Of a stretch of DNA of 64,000 bases, positions 1 through 10,453 are shown piece by piece (the stretch's first letter is position 1; the number at the start of each line of letters is the position of its first letter). A model generated the notes under the pieces. It did not search any database. It worked only from the letters and a program-made list of their open reading frames with translations, and had not been told where the DNA came from. The stretch lies in contig JAHBSM010000001.1 of the NCBI GenBank assembly GCA_019639115.1, forward strand, positions 1 to 64,000, in the 5' to 3' direction. This DNA comes from Acidobacteriota bacterium. GTDB lineage: Bacteria > Acidobacteriota > Blastocatellia > Pyrinomonadales > Pyrinomonadaceae. A program made the translations under genes and the position numbers.

Positions 1-2658
1 GCCGTTCGACGGACGGAACACCGCAAGGTCGGTCTTACTGTCGCCGTCGAAATCCTCCGGCGTCAATATATCACTCGATAAACCGAACTGATACGCCGCA
101 AACCCTTGCGCCGACCTCGACAGATACCATACTCCATTCGACGGCCTATACACCGACGGATCTGTCTTGCCATCCCCGTCGAAATCGAACGCGGCTTTGG
201 CCCCGGCGGCCGGATCGGCCAATATCTCGTACATCCCCTTTCCGTGGGTAGCGATCCTCAATTTTCGCGGATTGGCCCCGGTTATCGCCATCCCAAACAC
301 CGCGACCCGCGGTAATCCGGTGCCGAACGGTGCCCAACTTGCTCCCGCATTGGTCGAAACATAGACACCTATGTCCGTACCTGCATACAGCAAATTCGAG
401 TTTGTCGGATGCACTACAAATGCACTGACCGGGACCTGCGGGATCGTGCCTGAGATGTTGGTCCAGTTCGGAGGCGACGCGTTAAGATTAGTGGTCTTGA
501 ACACATTGGCGACGCCAAAGTTAGCGACCGTCACATAGGCCGTATTGGAGTTGGACGGGTCGATCACTGCCCTGGCAATGAAACCATCGGTGACCTGATT
601 GCTCGGATCGAGGTCCACCAGCGTTGAACTGCCGGTCGTCGTCCCCCAAAGCCCTCCCGTACGGAGGCCCACGATTCGAACGTTGTCGTTCTGCGGAGAC
701 ACGCCGATCGCGCTCACCGCAACACCGCTCAAGATCGGGGCCTGGCTCACGACCGTGTGAGTAGTGCCGTTGTCGGCGGAGCGATATATTCTGTCCGTGC
801 CGTAATAGATCGTATTCGGATTTCCCGGCCCACGCTCGAGCGGAGCGTAGAACAAGACCGACGTGTCGGCGCAATTTATACCGTTCGCCGGCGTGGTCCC
901 GTTACAGCCGCGAAATGACCACGACGCGCTCGTGTTGGCTCGTGTTGCGTACCCCACGACCGAATTGATCTGATTGTAGTATGTGTGATACATGCGGACA
1001 TTCGTCGTGTCAGCCGCATTCTGATCTATGACCGTATAGCCGCCATCACCGCCGTCCACCCGAACCCACCCGGAAGCGGCCGGATCGAGATAATTAGTTC
1101 CGTTATCCTGCGTGCCGCCGATCGTAAAGTTAGCATCGGTCGGGTGCAACGAGATACCCATGAATTGGGTCGCGTAGAACTGTGCGGTATTCAGATGCGT
1201 GTAGCTCGTTCCGCTGGTCGTTGATTTGTAGATGCCGCCGTCGGTGCCCAAATAAACGATCGTCGGATTGGACGGAGCCACGGCCAACACATGCGTGTCC
1301 ACGTGAACGCCTGAACCGCCCTCGGTGAACGATGTTCCTCCGTTGGCTGAGAATGCAGCTACAAGAGCAGGAGCTCCCCCGAGATAGACACGGTCCGCGT
1401 TCATCGGGTCCACATCGATGGCTATGTTGTAGAAACACTGCGGCGAACAGAAATTGTTAGCTATCTGCTGGGTCCACGTCACGCCGCCGTTTGTCGACCT
1501 AAGTATGCGGCCGCCGCCATTGCCGGTCGCTGTGTAAAATGTAGCGTCAGAGCTGCCCGTCGGCCTGACAGCCGCGAACTCAGCCGTTAGTTCGCTCGTG
1601 CTTGTGCCTGTCGCGTATTGGATCACCTGGCTAAATGTGGGCGAGGCCGCTAACGCATCCGCTGAACGATAAACGCCGCCTGTAGTTGCCGCTGCAACGA
1701 CCGCCGCGAGCAGCACGTTTGGATTCTGCGGATCGATGATGATGTCGCGAATGCTCGCATTCAAGTTGCCCGCAAGCCCTGTCAGGCGTGTAAATGTCGG
1801 TGTTGCTCCGCCCGCGTTCGTCGATCTGAATACACCGCGTGACGGGAGCGTGGAATTGGCGGCGCCGCCGATACCGCCCACTCCCGACGCAGTCGCGACA
1901 AAGATAGTGTTCGGATCAGTAGGATGTACGCAGATCTCGGCTACGGAGCGGCCCGTCATAATATCCGCGTTCGAGCCGTCGCGATTGAACGGACCCGAGA
2001 TGTCCGCGGTGGTCGAGGCATTATTGATGCGATATACGCCAACGCCAAAAAAGCTGTCCGAGGAGAAACTCTGCTCACCGGTACCGACATAAACGATCTC
2101 TGGATTTGACGGAGCAATTGCGATAGATCCGATCGCGAGGCTCTGGGCTCCATCCATTAACGGCGTCCACGTCGTCCCTCCGTTGGTCGAGCGATATAGG
2201 CCGCCCTGAGCGGTCCCGACATAAACGATGTCAGGATTTGTCGGATGCACTGCGATGGCGATGGTTCGGCCTGAGTATCGCGCGGCACCGGCAACGATAG
2301 GATTTGGGCCGATAGGGGTCCATGAGGCAAGCAGCCGTCCGTTGTCCGAGAGGCCTGCGCTGCGCCGCATCACGTCCTGCTGCCGGTCCATCTCGGCAAC
2401 TGCTGCCTCGCGGAGTTTCGGGTCGGGCGTACGATCGTTATTTAGCCCGCGGCGTTCAGCGAACGCCATCGCACGTTTCTCGAGCCATTCTTCTTTTGAG
2501 AATCCGCTCTTTCCATTTTGGAGCATTGTCGGGATATCGGGCTCTCGGTCCCAGATAAGCTCGTCCAGTCTCGCAAAAGTGGCCGTGAGCGACGGCCAAA
2601 AAAGCACGGCCGCGCCGCCGCAGATCAGAACGATTGCAAATAGTAGATATTTTTTCAT
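1..2658 (-). CDS. BNR-repeat / FG-GAP repeat secreted protein (3' end beyond window)
   Basis: One open frame runs from the ATG at 2658 to the window edge, giving 886 visible residues with no stop. I checked the frame at several points and saw no frameshift. The N-terminus (MKKYLLFAIVLICGG) is a signal peptide or membrane anchor. It is followed by a long series of sortilin/sialidase-type BNR units: repeats of YVGT...G(L/V)Y(R/V)STNGGTTW and HPTNP(D/N)IVYVG, which mark a beta-propeller such as those in VPS10-like or glycosidase-like surface proteins. The last visible part (below about base 215) changes to FG-GAP/VCBS repeats with Ca-binding-like cores (FDFDGDGKTDPSVYRPSNG, then DFDGDSKTDLAVFRPSNG). 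The role is probably extracellular binding or adhesion; no catalytic residues can be assigned. The C-terminal anchor lies outside the window. Confidence 0.88.
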   Translation of the reverse strand, partial: MKKYLLFAIVLICGGAAVLFWPSLTATFARLDELIWDREPDIPTMLQNGKSGFSKEEWLEKRAMAFAERRGLNNDRTPDPKLREAAVAEMDRQQDVMRRSAGLSDNGRLLASWTPIGPNPIVAGAARYSGRTIAIAVHPTNPDIVYVGTAQGGLYRSTNGGTTWTPLMDGAQSLAIGSIAIAPSNPEIVYVGTGEQSFSSDSFFGVGVYRINNASTTADISGPFNRDGSNADIMTGRSVAEICVHPTDPNTIFVATASGVGGIGGAANSTLPSRGVFRSTNAGGATPTFTRLTGLAGNLNASIRDIIIDPQNPNVLLAAVVAAATTGGVYRSADALAASPTFSQVIQYATGTSTSELTAEFAAVRPTGSSDATFYTATGNGGGRILRSTNGGVTWTQQIANNFCSPQCFYNIAIDVDPMNADRVYLGGAPALVAAFSANGGTSFTEGGSGVHVDTHVLAVAPSNPTIVYLGTDGGIYKSTTSGTSYTHLNTAQFYATQFMGISLHPTDANFTIGGTQDNGTNYLDPAASGWVRVDGGDGGYTVIDQNAADTTNVRMYHTYYNQINSVVGYATRANTSASWSFRGCNGTTPANGINCADTSVLFYAPLERGPGNPNTIYYGTDRIYRSADNGTTHTVVSQAPILSGVAVSAIGVSPQNDNVRIVGLRTGGLWGTTTGSSTLVDLDPSNQVTDGFIARAVIDPSNSNTAYVTVANFGVANVFKTTNLNASPPNWTNISGTIPQVPVSAFVVHPTNSNLLYAGTDIGVYVSTNAGASWAPFGTGLPRVAVFGMAITGANPRKLRIATHGKGMYEILADPAAGAKAAFDFDGDGKTDPSVYRPSNGVWYLSRSAQGFAAYQFGLSSDILTPEDFDGDSKTDLAVFRPSNG

Positions 2659-2750
2659 TTCAGTTTCCTTGCATTAGGTCGAGATCCCGAGCAATTAAAG
2701 TATTGGCTATGAGGAATCGTGTATTTTCCGCAAAAGCGGCCAAAGGGGGT

Positions 2751-2775
2751 GATCTCTAACAAAATATTAGAGATC
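2751..2775. repeat. Perfect 9-bp inverted repeat with 7-base loop
   Basis: GATCTCTAA (2751-2759) and TTAGAGATC (2767-2775) are exact reverse complements. The element lies between the end of the Gfo/Idh gene and the start of the BNR gene, both on the minus strand. It has no T tract on either strand, so a transcription-factor operator for the BNR gene is as likely as a weak terminator. No promoter was recognised. Confidence 0.4.
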
Positions 2776-2797
2776 GTCTGCCCGTGCAAGCTTCGAT

Positions 2798-3883
2798 CTA
2801 CAGAAACACGCTCTGGGATTCACTATCCGAAACGCGGCAGGCATCGAGGACCCGCTGGACTCGCACGCCGTCATCGAATGTGGCGGCGTCCTTAACGACC
2901 CTCTCGCCTCGCAAGAGGGTCGCTACGAGGATCGGGGCAAAGAAATGAAACGCACGGGCAAAACCAGTATCCGGAACTCCGGCGATCGGGGAGCCTATGT
3001 CTGTCGTCACAGACGACCACTCATGCTCGCCGTTCCTGCATACCAGGACCTCACCTCGATGGTCGATCCGGAGCACGCCCTCGGCTCCGTAGAATTCCAT
3101 TCTGTTTCTGTACTCGGGGCCTTCCGTCATCGAGACGGAAACAAGGCCGGTAGCATCATCCGTCAGTTCGCCGTCGGCGAATCGAAGCAGCATCATGGCC
3201 TCGTCGTCGCTGGTGACCGGACGGATCTCGCCATCCGGGGCCATGCGTTCCTTTATGTTCGAATGCAATTGACATGATACCGACGTAATATCAACGCCAA
3301 GGAACCAATGAAATGAGTCGATGACGTGCGACACGATCGCTCCCAGCGCTCCACCGCCTTGGGCCTTGTCGGACCACCAATTCCACGGAAGCGTCGGATC
3401 GCCGCGGTGCGGTGCTTGAAATATAGCTTTAGCATGGCGGACCCGGCCGATTGCTCCGTCACGCAGCATCGCGAACGCAAGCTGCCGTCCGGGCTGAAAC
3501 CTAAGCTCATGGTCGATCAAGGCCATGATCGGACGCAACGCGGCGGCATCTCGCATCGTCTCGGCCTCAGCGGTGTTCATCGCCATTGGTTTCTCGGCCA
3601 GTATGTGTTTGCCCGCATCGATGGCCGCCACAGCCATTTCAAGATGATGGATCGGCGGGGTCGTGATCACGATCAGATCGACGTCCGGGTGTGAAGCTGT
3701 CTCGCGCCAGTCGCCGGAAGCGTGCTCGATGCCGAACTCTGACGCCGCTGCGGCAGCATTCTCCTTTGTGCCGCTCGAGACCGACACAAGCCTCGCCCCG
3801 CCGCACGCCGCGAACGCCGGCATCTGAACCTTGCGGGCGAAGCCCGTCCCAATGAATCCGATACCGATCTTGTCCTGAACCAT
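2798..3883 (-). CDS. Gfo/Idh/MocA family NAD(P)-dependent oxidoreductase
   Basis: This 361-residue cytosolic enzyme begins with a Rossmann fold: a beta strand, then the dinucleotide-binding GTGFA near residues 12-16. The family motif AEKPMAMN, whose Lys is usually catalytic, lies around residue 96. The C-terminal half is the usual alpha/beta substrate domain. Length is typical (330-390). Members oxidise or reduce sugars, inositols or related polyols with NAD(P)H; the substrate cannot be read from the sequence and no sugar genes flank it. The start is the ATG at 3883, preceded by a weak GACGAG. Only about 18 bases separate this start from the terminator of the upstream PilZ gene. Confidence 0.88.
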   Translation of the reverse strand: MVQDKIGIGFIGTGFARKVQMPAFAACGGARLVSVSSGTKENAAAAASEFGIEHASGDWRETASHPDVDLIVITTPPIHHLEMAVAAIDAGKHILAEKPMAMNTAEAETMRDAAALRPIMALIDHELRFQPGRQLAFAMLRDGAIGRVRHAKAIFQAPHRGDPTLPWNWWSDKAQGGGALGAIVSHVIDSFHWFLGVDITSVSCQLHSNIKERMAPDGEIRPVTSDDEAMMLLRFADGELTDDATGLVSVSMTEGPEYRNRMEFYGAEGVLRIDHRGEVLVCRNGEHEWSSVTTDIGSPIAGVPDTGFARAFHFFAPILVATLLRGERVVKDAATFDDGVRVQRVLDACRVSDSESQSVFL

Positions 3884-3901
3884 ATCTCGTCAGATTACAT
3901 G

Positions 3902-3931
3902 AAAAAAGCGCGGGCTTCACACCCGCGCTTT
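3902..3931 (-). terminator. Rho-independent terminator of the PilZ gene
   Basis: A perfect 10-bp stem, AAAGCGCGGG (3905-3914) with CCCGCGCTTT (3922-3931), has a 7-base loop. On the minus strand it is followed by a run of six T. It lies about 25 bases past the PilZ stop and would insulate the Gfo/Idh gene downstream. Confidence 0.8.
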
Positions 3932-3955
3932 ACCGTTTGCGATTCGTCCGCGATC

Positions 3956-4429
3956 TCAACGATCGGCTTCAAGCCCGAGGCTGACCGCAGGCTTCCTTCG
4001 GTCCTGGCGGTCGCCGTATTTGATAAATTCTTCGTACACGAGCCGGTCGGATTTGGCCATGGCGACTATCTCCGCTCCGATCTCAAAGCGTTCGACCGAT
4101 AGATCGATACCGACCTTTTCGTAGCGCCGCCCGACCACTTCCATCCGAACTCTGCCTTGCGGCAGGTCGATCTCGACATTGAGCCTGTGCCCCTGTCCCA
4201 CCAGATAGCGATCGCTTATGCGGATTGTCGGTACGGTGAATGCGATACCCGAGCGGCTAAGATCCACTGTCTCAGCGGATATCGTACGGCCCAGCGCAGG
4301 GTCGGCTCCCCTCACGCCCGTTGCGTGCGGCGCTATTGAGACACGTGCCGATGCGGCATGTTTGCGGCGGGAGGGGACGAGATTCTCGACCAGTTTCGAG
4401 TTGAAACTGGAGATCAGTTGACGGAGCAT
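3956..4429 (-). CDS. PilZ domain protein
   Basis: A 157-residue soluble protein. It has the PilZ beta-barrel pattern of DLSRSGIAFTVP (a D/N-x-S-x-x-G core near residues 55-65) followed by strands including VRMEVVGRRYEKVGIDL. Family members often bind cyclic di-GMP through an RxxxR plus D/NxSxxG pair. Here an Arg-rich segment (RRKHAASARVSIAP) precedes the second motif but is not a clear canonical RxxxR, so c-di-GMP binding is possible rather than shown. It is a lone gene with its own promoter and terminator, so it may act as a stand-alone effector of motility, exopolysaccharide or stress outputs. Confidence 0.75.
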   Translation of the reverse strand: MLRQLISSFNSKLVENLVPSRRKHAASARVSIAPHATGVRGADPALGRTISAETVDLSRSGIAFTVPTIRISDRYLVGQGHRLNVEIDLPQGRVRMEVVGRRYEKVGIDLSVERFEIGAEIVAMAKSDRLVYEEFIKYGDRQDRRKPAVSLGLEADR

Positions 4430-4460
4430 CGCAATATTGGTCTCAAAACGCGAGTCCTAA

Positions 4461-4489
4461 GGTATAAACGCTTTTTCAAAATATTTCAA
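4461..4489 (-). promoter_or_regulatory. Sigma-70-like promoter of the PilZ gene
   Basis: On the minus strand TTGAAA (4484-4489) and TATACC (4461-4466) are separated by exactly 17 bases. The -10 box lies about 31 bases upstream of the ATG at 4429. The surrounding intergenic stretch is distinctly AT-rich compared with the genes. Confidence 0.5.
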
Positions 4490-4518
4490 CATCTTTTTTT
4501 AATAAATTAACAAAGCGT

Positions 4519-5406
4519 TCACTTTTTCAACGGTTTTCCACCGTTGTCGCGTCCTGAAACGTGCGGCAGGCCTTTTTCATCGATGCTCAGGGCAAAGGAT
4601 CGTTTGCCGGTCTTGCCATACTCCGCCGGAGTAGCCGTTGCGAAATAGCGCCGTCCGCCCGAAGTTAGCGTCAGCGAATAGTCATAGCCGGTCGAATCGC
4701 TTGAAAGAACATCGTCCGCCAGGAGCCCCGCGGCAACCAAGGCGTTCAACTCAGCCGCTGAGCCATCGTTTTGCAGGGAATATGCGACTTGGGCCTTTGC
4801 GATGCGTTCGAGCATTTTTTGGGCCTCTGATTCCTTTACCTCGATCCTGAGATTGTAGAAATACTTTTTCCCTTCGGACCGGATACGCTTCTCCGCAGCG
4901 GCGTCCGCCGACAATATGATCCAGGCCGAGCCGTCCTGGCGGAGCTTGATCTGCTGAGGTTCGGCTTCGCCGTCAGCGTCCGGCAGCACGGCCGTGACGA
5001 TGGCATTGCTTCCGGATATGACCTCGCCTTTGATATTCACATCGGCTGGGACCTGTCCCGCTATAGCCGCAAGATCGAGTGAGAACTCGGCAAGCTCGGC
5101 ATCCGTGAGGCTCTCGATCGCAGGCCGCAGATTGGTCAGGAATATCGCTTCGCGATACTTCTTATCACGCAGCTTTGCGTAAAAGACCCTGACAGTGTCG
5201 GCCGGACCGCCCGGAGCAATATCGATCGAGCCCGCACTTGGCTGCTTTTCGACGGATGCTGCTGCGCCGGATTCGCCATTTGCCGCCGGCTTGCTTGACG
5301 CCCTCGATCCGTAGGCATTTGGTCCCTGTGCGGAACCGCATGAGGCGGCAAGACATGCTGACAAGATCAGGCAGATCTGTATTATCGACTTTATTTTAGA
5401 TCGCAT
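4519..5406 (-). CDS. Lipoprotein with DUF4878-like and pilin-like halves
   Basis: A 295-residue predicted outer or inner membrane lipoprotein. The signal peptide ends in LAASC, with the lipidated Cys at about residue 23, and is followed by a Ser/Ala/Gly-rich linker. The first folded part (about 65-175) resembles DUF4878/NTF2-like domains (DTVRVFYAKLRDKKYREAIFL). The second (about 195-290) resembles the globular domain of type II/IV pseudopilins: Gln/Asn turn, GYDYSLTL, a FATATPAEYGKTG loop and SIDEKGLPHVS. The function is unknown. It lies downstream of the OPT transporter on the same strand but is separated by a hairpin. The family assignments are by pattern only. Confidence 0.7.
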   Translation of the reverse strand: MRSKIKSIIQICLILSACLAASCGSAQGPNAYGSRASSKPAANGESGAAASVEKQPSAGSIDIAPGGPADTVRVFYAKLRDKKYREAIFLTNLRPAIESLTDAELAEFSLDLAAIAGQVPADVNIKGEVISGSNAIVTAVLPDADGEAEPQQIKLRQDGSAWIILSADAAAEKRIRSEGKKYFYNLRIEVKESEAQKMLERIAKAQVAYSLQNDGSAAELNALVAAGLLADDVLSSDSTGYDYSLTLTSGGRRYFATATPAEYGKTGKRSFALSIDEKGLPHVSGRDNGGKPLKK

Positions 5407-5437
5407 CGTAAGGTGTTTTTAGAGCCAATAGGCGCTA

Positions 5438-5464
5438 CGGCACGCTGTAAAGTATAGCGTGCCG
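5438..5464 (-). terminator. Hairpin between OPT transporter and lipoprotein genes
   Basis: CGGCACGCT (5438-5446) pairs perfectly with AGCGTGCCG (5456-5464) around a 9-base loop, 30 bases past the OPT stop. It lacks a good T tract, so it may be a T-poor terminator or an mRNA 3'-end stabiliser. Confidence 0.45.
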
Positions 5465-5493
5465 CAGCTCGAGAAAGAGAATCTGGCTCAACG

Positions 5494-7827
<2,334 letters not shown>

Positions 7828-7943
7828 CCTTGTTTTCTCCAGGTTGTGTGATCTTAGGCCAAGGGAAAGTTGCTGAAAGGAATTTACAGCCTATTCGGCT
7901 TTCAAGCAAGTTTTTGGCTAGTGCTATCATAGCCCTAAAGGTT

Positions 7944-10346
7944 ATGAGATATTCGCGGTTACACAATTTCGCACTCCTCGCGGCATCGATCTTGACGTTA
8001 GGCGTTGGGTCGGTCGTCGCTCAGGTCCCGTCGCCAAAAGATGTGCTCGGCTTCACGCCCGGCGACGATCGAAAGCTCGCGAGCTGGGCAAGCATCGTCG
8101 ATTATTTTAAAAAACTCGACGCCGCGAGCGACCGTATGACCTTCGAGGAGATCGGCAAATCGACGATGGGCGCGCCGTTTGTTTACGCAACGATCTCGAC
8201 GCCCGAAAACCTCAGGAACCTGGAAAAGTACAAAAAGATAAATGCTCAGCTCGCCGATCCGCGCACGTTCAGATCCAACGACACGGCGGCGAAGAAACTC
8301 ATCGCGCAAGGCAAGACCATCGTCCTCATCACCTGCGGCGTGCACTCGACTGAGGTCGGCTCGACGTTGTCGTCGATGCTGATCGCGCACAGGCTGACAT
8401 CCAGCAACGAGCCTGAGATAAAAAAGATCCTAGAAAATACGATCATCCTGCTCGTGCCGAGCCTCAACCCGGACGGCGTTGATATCGTGAAGAATTGGTA
8501 CGACAAAACGCTCGGCACGCCGTATGAAGGCACCGATCCGCCCGAGCTTTATCATAGGTACGTCGGCCATGACCTGAACCGCGACTGGTACGCCTTCACG
8601 CAGGTCGAGACACAGCTCACCGTCGATAAGATCCACAACGTCTGGCATCCGCAGATCGTGCTCGACGTTCATCAGCAGGGCATCAACGGTGCGCGGCAGT
8701 TCCTGCCGCCGTATATGCCGCCGGTCGAACCGAACGTCCCGAAACAGATCGTCGATGGCTACACTGAGCTCGGAAATTATATGGCCGGCGACCTGCGGAA
8801 GAAAGGCCTTCAGGGCATCACGACCGGCACGACGTACGACGCATGGACGCCCTCGCGCGCCTATTCGCACTACCACGGCGGCGTGAGAATTCTGTCCGAG
8901 ACCGCATCCGCACGGCTCGCCACGCCGGTCGAGGTCAAATTCGAACAGCTCGGTACATCGCCCGGCGGACTCGACGCGAAGGTCGAATCGCCGAACTTCG
9001 GACCTGTCTGGAAAGGCGGCACGTGGAAACTCCGCAACATAACCGACTATATGACCGCCACCGCATTCAGCCTCCTGGACCACGCCGCCGACAACCGCGA
9101 GAAATGGCTGTCGAGGTTTTATGAGATAGGAAAGGCAGCCGTTGCCCCTCCTCAAAAAGGCGAACCAATAGCATATCTATTACCGGTGAAGCGAATCGAG
9201 GGAAAAATGATCCCTGAGAACTATTTCCGCCAGTCGGCACTTCTGCGAATCATAGGACGGGCAGGTGTTGAATCTGTGAAAGCGGATGAGTTTACTTTGG
9301 ACGGAGTTACATATTCAGAAGGCACCGTCATAATTCCGTTGGCCCAACCATATGGTGCTTTCGCAAAGGCTCTCTTAGAACGACAAGTTTATCCTGACCT
9401 AAAGGATAATAAAGGAGTTCCCATAGCTCCATATGATGTCACCGCTCATACTCTTCCGCTTTTGATGAATGTTGAAGCGATTCCTGTTTTCAAGCCTGCC
9501 AAGTTCACTGTTGCTCTTGCTCGAGGGTATGGCACTGGGAGCGGCAGCACTTGCCGACGTAAGACCTTGTATGGGATTTACCGTTCACACCTAGCTTCTA
9601 TGGACGAGGGCTGGACTAGGTGGCTGAGCGAAACCTCGGACGACTTTAGGCAGGATTGTGTTGAATACCCGTCAGTTACGGACTCCAGATTGAGATCTCA
9701 ATCACTTACTGATTTCCGCTCGATCATCTTCCCCGACCAATCGCCCAACCAGATCCTCAACGGCTATGCAAAGGGCTCGATGCCGGACGAGTACGTGGGC
9801 GGCGTTGGTAATGAAGGCGTCGAGAATCTGAAAAAATTCGTCGAGGCGGGCGGGACGCTTGTTTTCCTGAACCGCTCGTCAAACTTTGCCATCGAGCAAT
9901 TTAACCTGCCGATCAAAGACGTGACCGCCGGGCTTGACCGCAAGGATTTCTACATTCCCGGCTCGATCCTCCGCACCGAACTCGACACCACGCACCCAAT
10001 AGCCAAAGGAATGCCGCAGCAGTCCATCGCGTGGTTTGAGAACGGCCCGGCATTTGAGATCATACAGCCGCCAGCACCGCCGGCGGGCGTCGATGCCGCC
10101 GATATGAAACGGCCAACCAACATTGATGAGCCGAGAGACCCGCGAATAATCGCCAAATATCCATCAGATCCGTCAAAGATACTGCTCTCAGGATGGGCGC
10201 TCGGTGCGGAAAAGATCGCCGGCAAAGCGGCTCTCGTTGAGGTAAGCGTCGGCAAAGGCAAGATCGTCCTATTCGGATTTCGACCGCAATACCGCGGCCA
10301 ATCATTGGCGACATTCCCTCTGTTGTTTAACGCTATAAGCAAATAG
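7944..10346 (+). CDS. Secreted M14 family zinc carboxypeptidase-like protein
   Basis: The start chosen is the ATG at 7944, which gives a clean signal peptide (MRYSRLHNFALLAASILTLGVGSVVAQ) and 800 residues; the frame is open further upstream but without such a signal. The M14 domain shows HSTE (zinc ligands His and Glu, near residues 134-137), the third ligand in LDVHQQG (near 238), and a later SET motif. The C-terminal half is a GATase1-like/beta domain (FPDQSPNQILNGYA, EYVGGVG, FVEAGGTLVFLN) that is common in large bacterial M14 proteins. It probably trims extracellular or periplasmic peptides. The segment around 9160-9720 has much lower GC and different codon use from both flanks while staying in frame and matching the family pattern. 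Confidence 0.88.
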   Translation: MRYSRLHNFALLAASILTLGVGSVVAQVPSPKDVLGFTPGDDRKLASWASIVDYFKKLDAASDRMTFEEIGKSTMGAPFVYATISTPENLRNLEKYKKINAQLADPRTFRSNDTAAKKLIAQGKTIVLITCGVHSTEVGSTLSSMLIAHRLTSSNEPEIKKILENTIILLVPSLNPDGVDIVKNWYDKTLGTPYEGTDPPELYHRYVGHDLNRDWYAFTQVETQLTVDKIHNVWHPQIVLDVHQQGINGARQFLPPYMPPVEPNVPKQIVDGYTELGNYMAGDLRKKGLQGITTGTTYDAWTPSRAYSHYHGGVRILSETASARLATPVEVKFEQLGTSPGGLDAKVESPNFGPVWKGGTWKLRNITDYMTATAFSLLDHAADNREKWLSRFYEIGKAAVAPPQKGEPIAYLLPVKRIEGKMIPENYFRQSALLRIIGRAGVESVKADEFTLDGVTYSEGTVIIPLAQPYGAFAKALLERQVYPDLKDNKGVPIAPYDVTAHTLPLLMNVEAIPVFKPAKFTVALARGYGTGSGSTCRRKTLYGIYRSHLASMDEGWTRWLSETSDDFRQDCVEYPSVTDSRLRSQSLTDFRSIIFPDQSPNQILNGYAKGSMPDEYVGGVGNEGVENLKKFVEAGGTLVFLNRSSNFAIEQFNLPIKDVTAGLDRKDFYIPGSILRTELDTTHPIAKGMPQQSIAWFENGPAFEIIQPPAPPAGVDAADMKRPTNIDEPRDPRIIAKYPSDPSKILLSGWALGAEKIAGKAALVEVSVGKGKIVLFGFRPQYRGQSLATFPLLFNAISK

Positions 10347-10368
10347 CTCGGGTTCTTGCCGCTGATCC

Positions 10369-10431
10369 TCGCGGATGACGCGGATCAGAAAGCATTTATG
10401 ATAGCTTTTTCTTATCCGCGTTCATCGGCGT
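10369..10431. repeat. Long imperfect inverted repeat (REP-like)
   Basis: The arms CGCGGATGACGCGGATCAG-AAAGC and GCTTTTT-CTTATCCGCGTTCATCGGCG pair over roughly 22-25 bases with a few bulges, around a loop of about 10 bases (ATTTATGATA). A smaller CTGATCC/GGATCAG stem overlaps the left arm. The element fills the gap between the M14 and M16 genes. The GCGGATGACGCGGAT core resembles intergenic palindromes repeated in many bacterial genomes. I see only this one copy in the window. Confidence 0.55.
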
Positions 10432-10453
10432 CGATGCGCGGCCAATTTTCTTG

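Noticed and set aside
9160..9720. Frameshift or pseudogene in the M14 gene
   Set aside because: I checked because composition changes here, but the frame is continuous and conserved-looking motifs continue on both sides.
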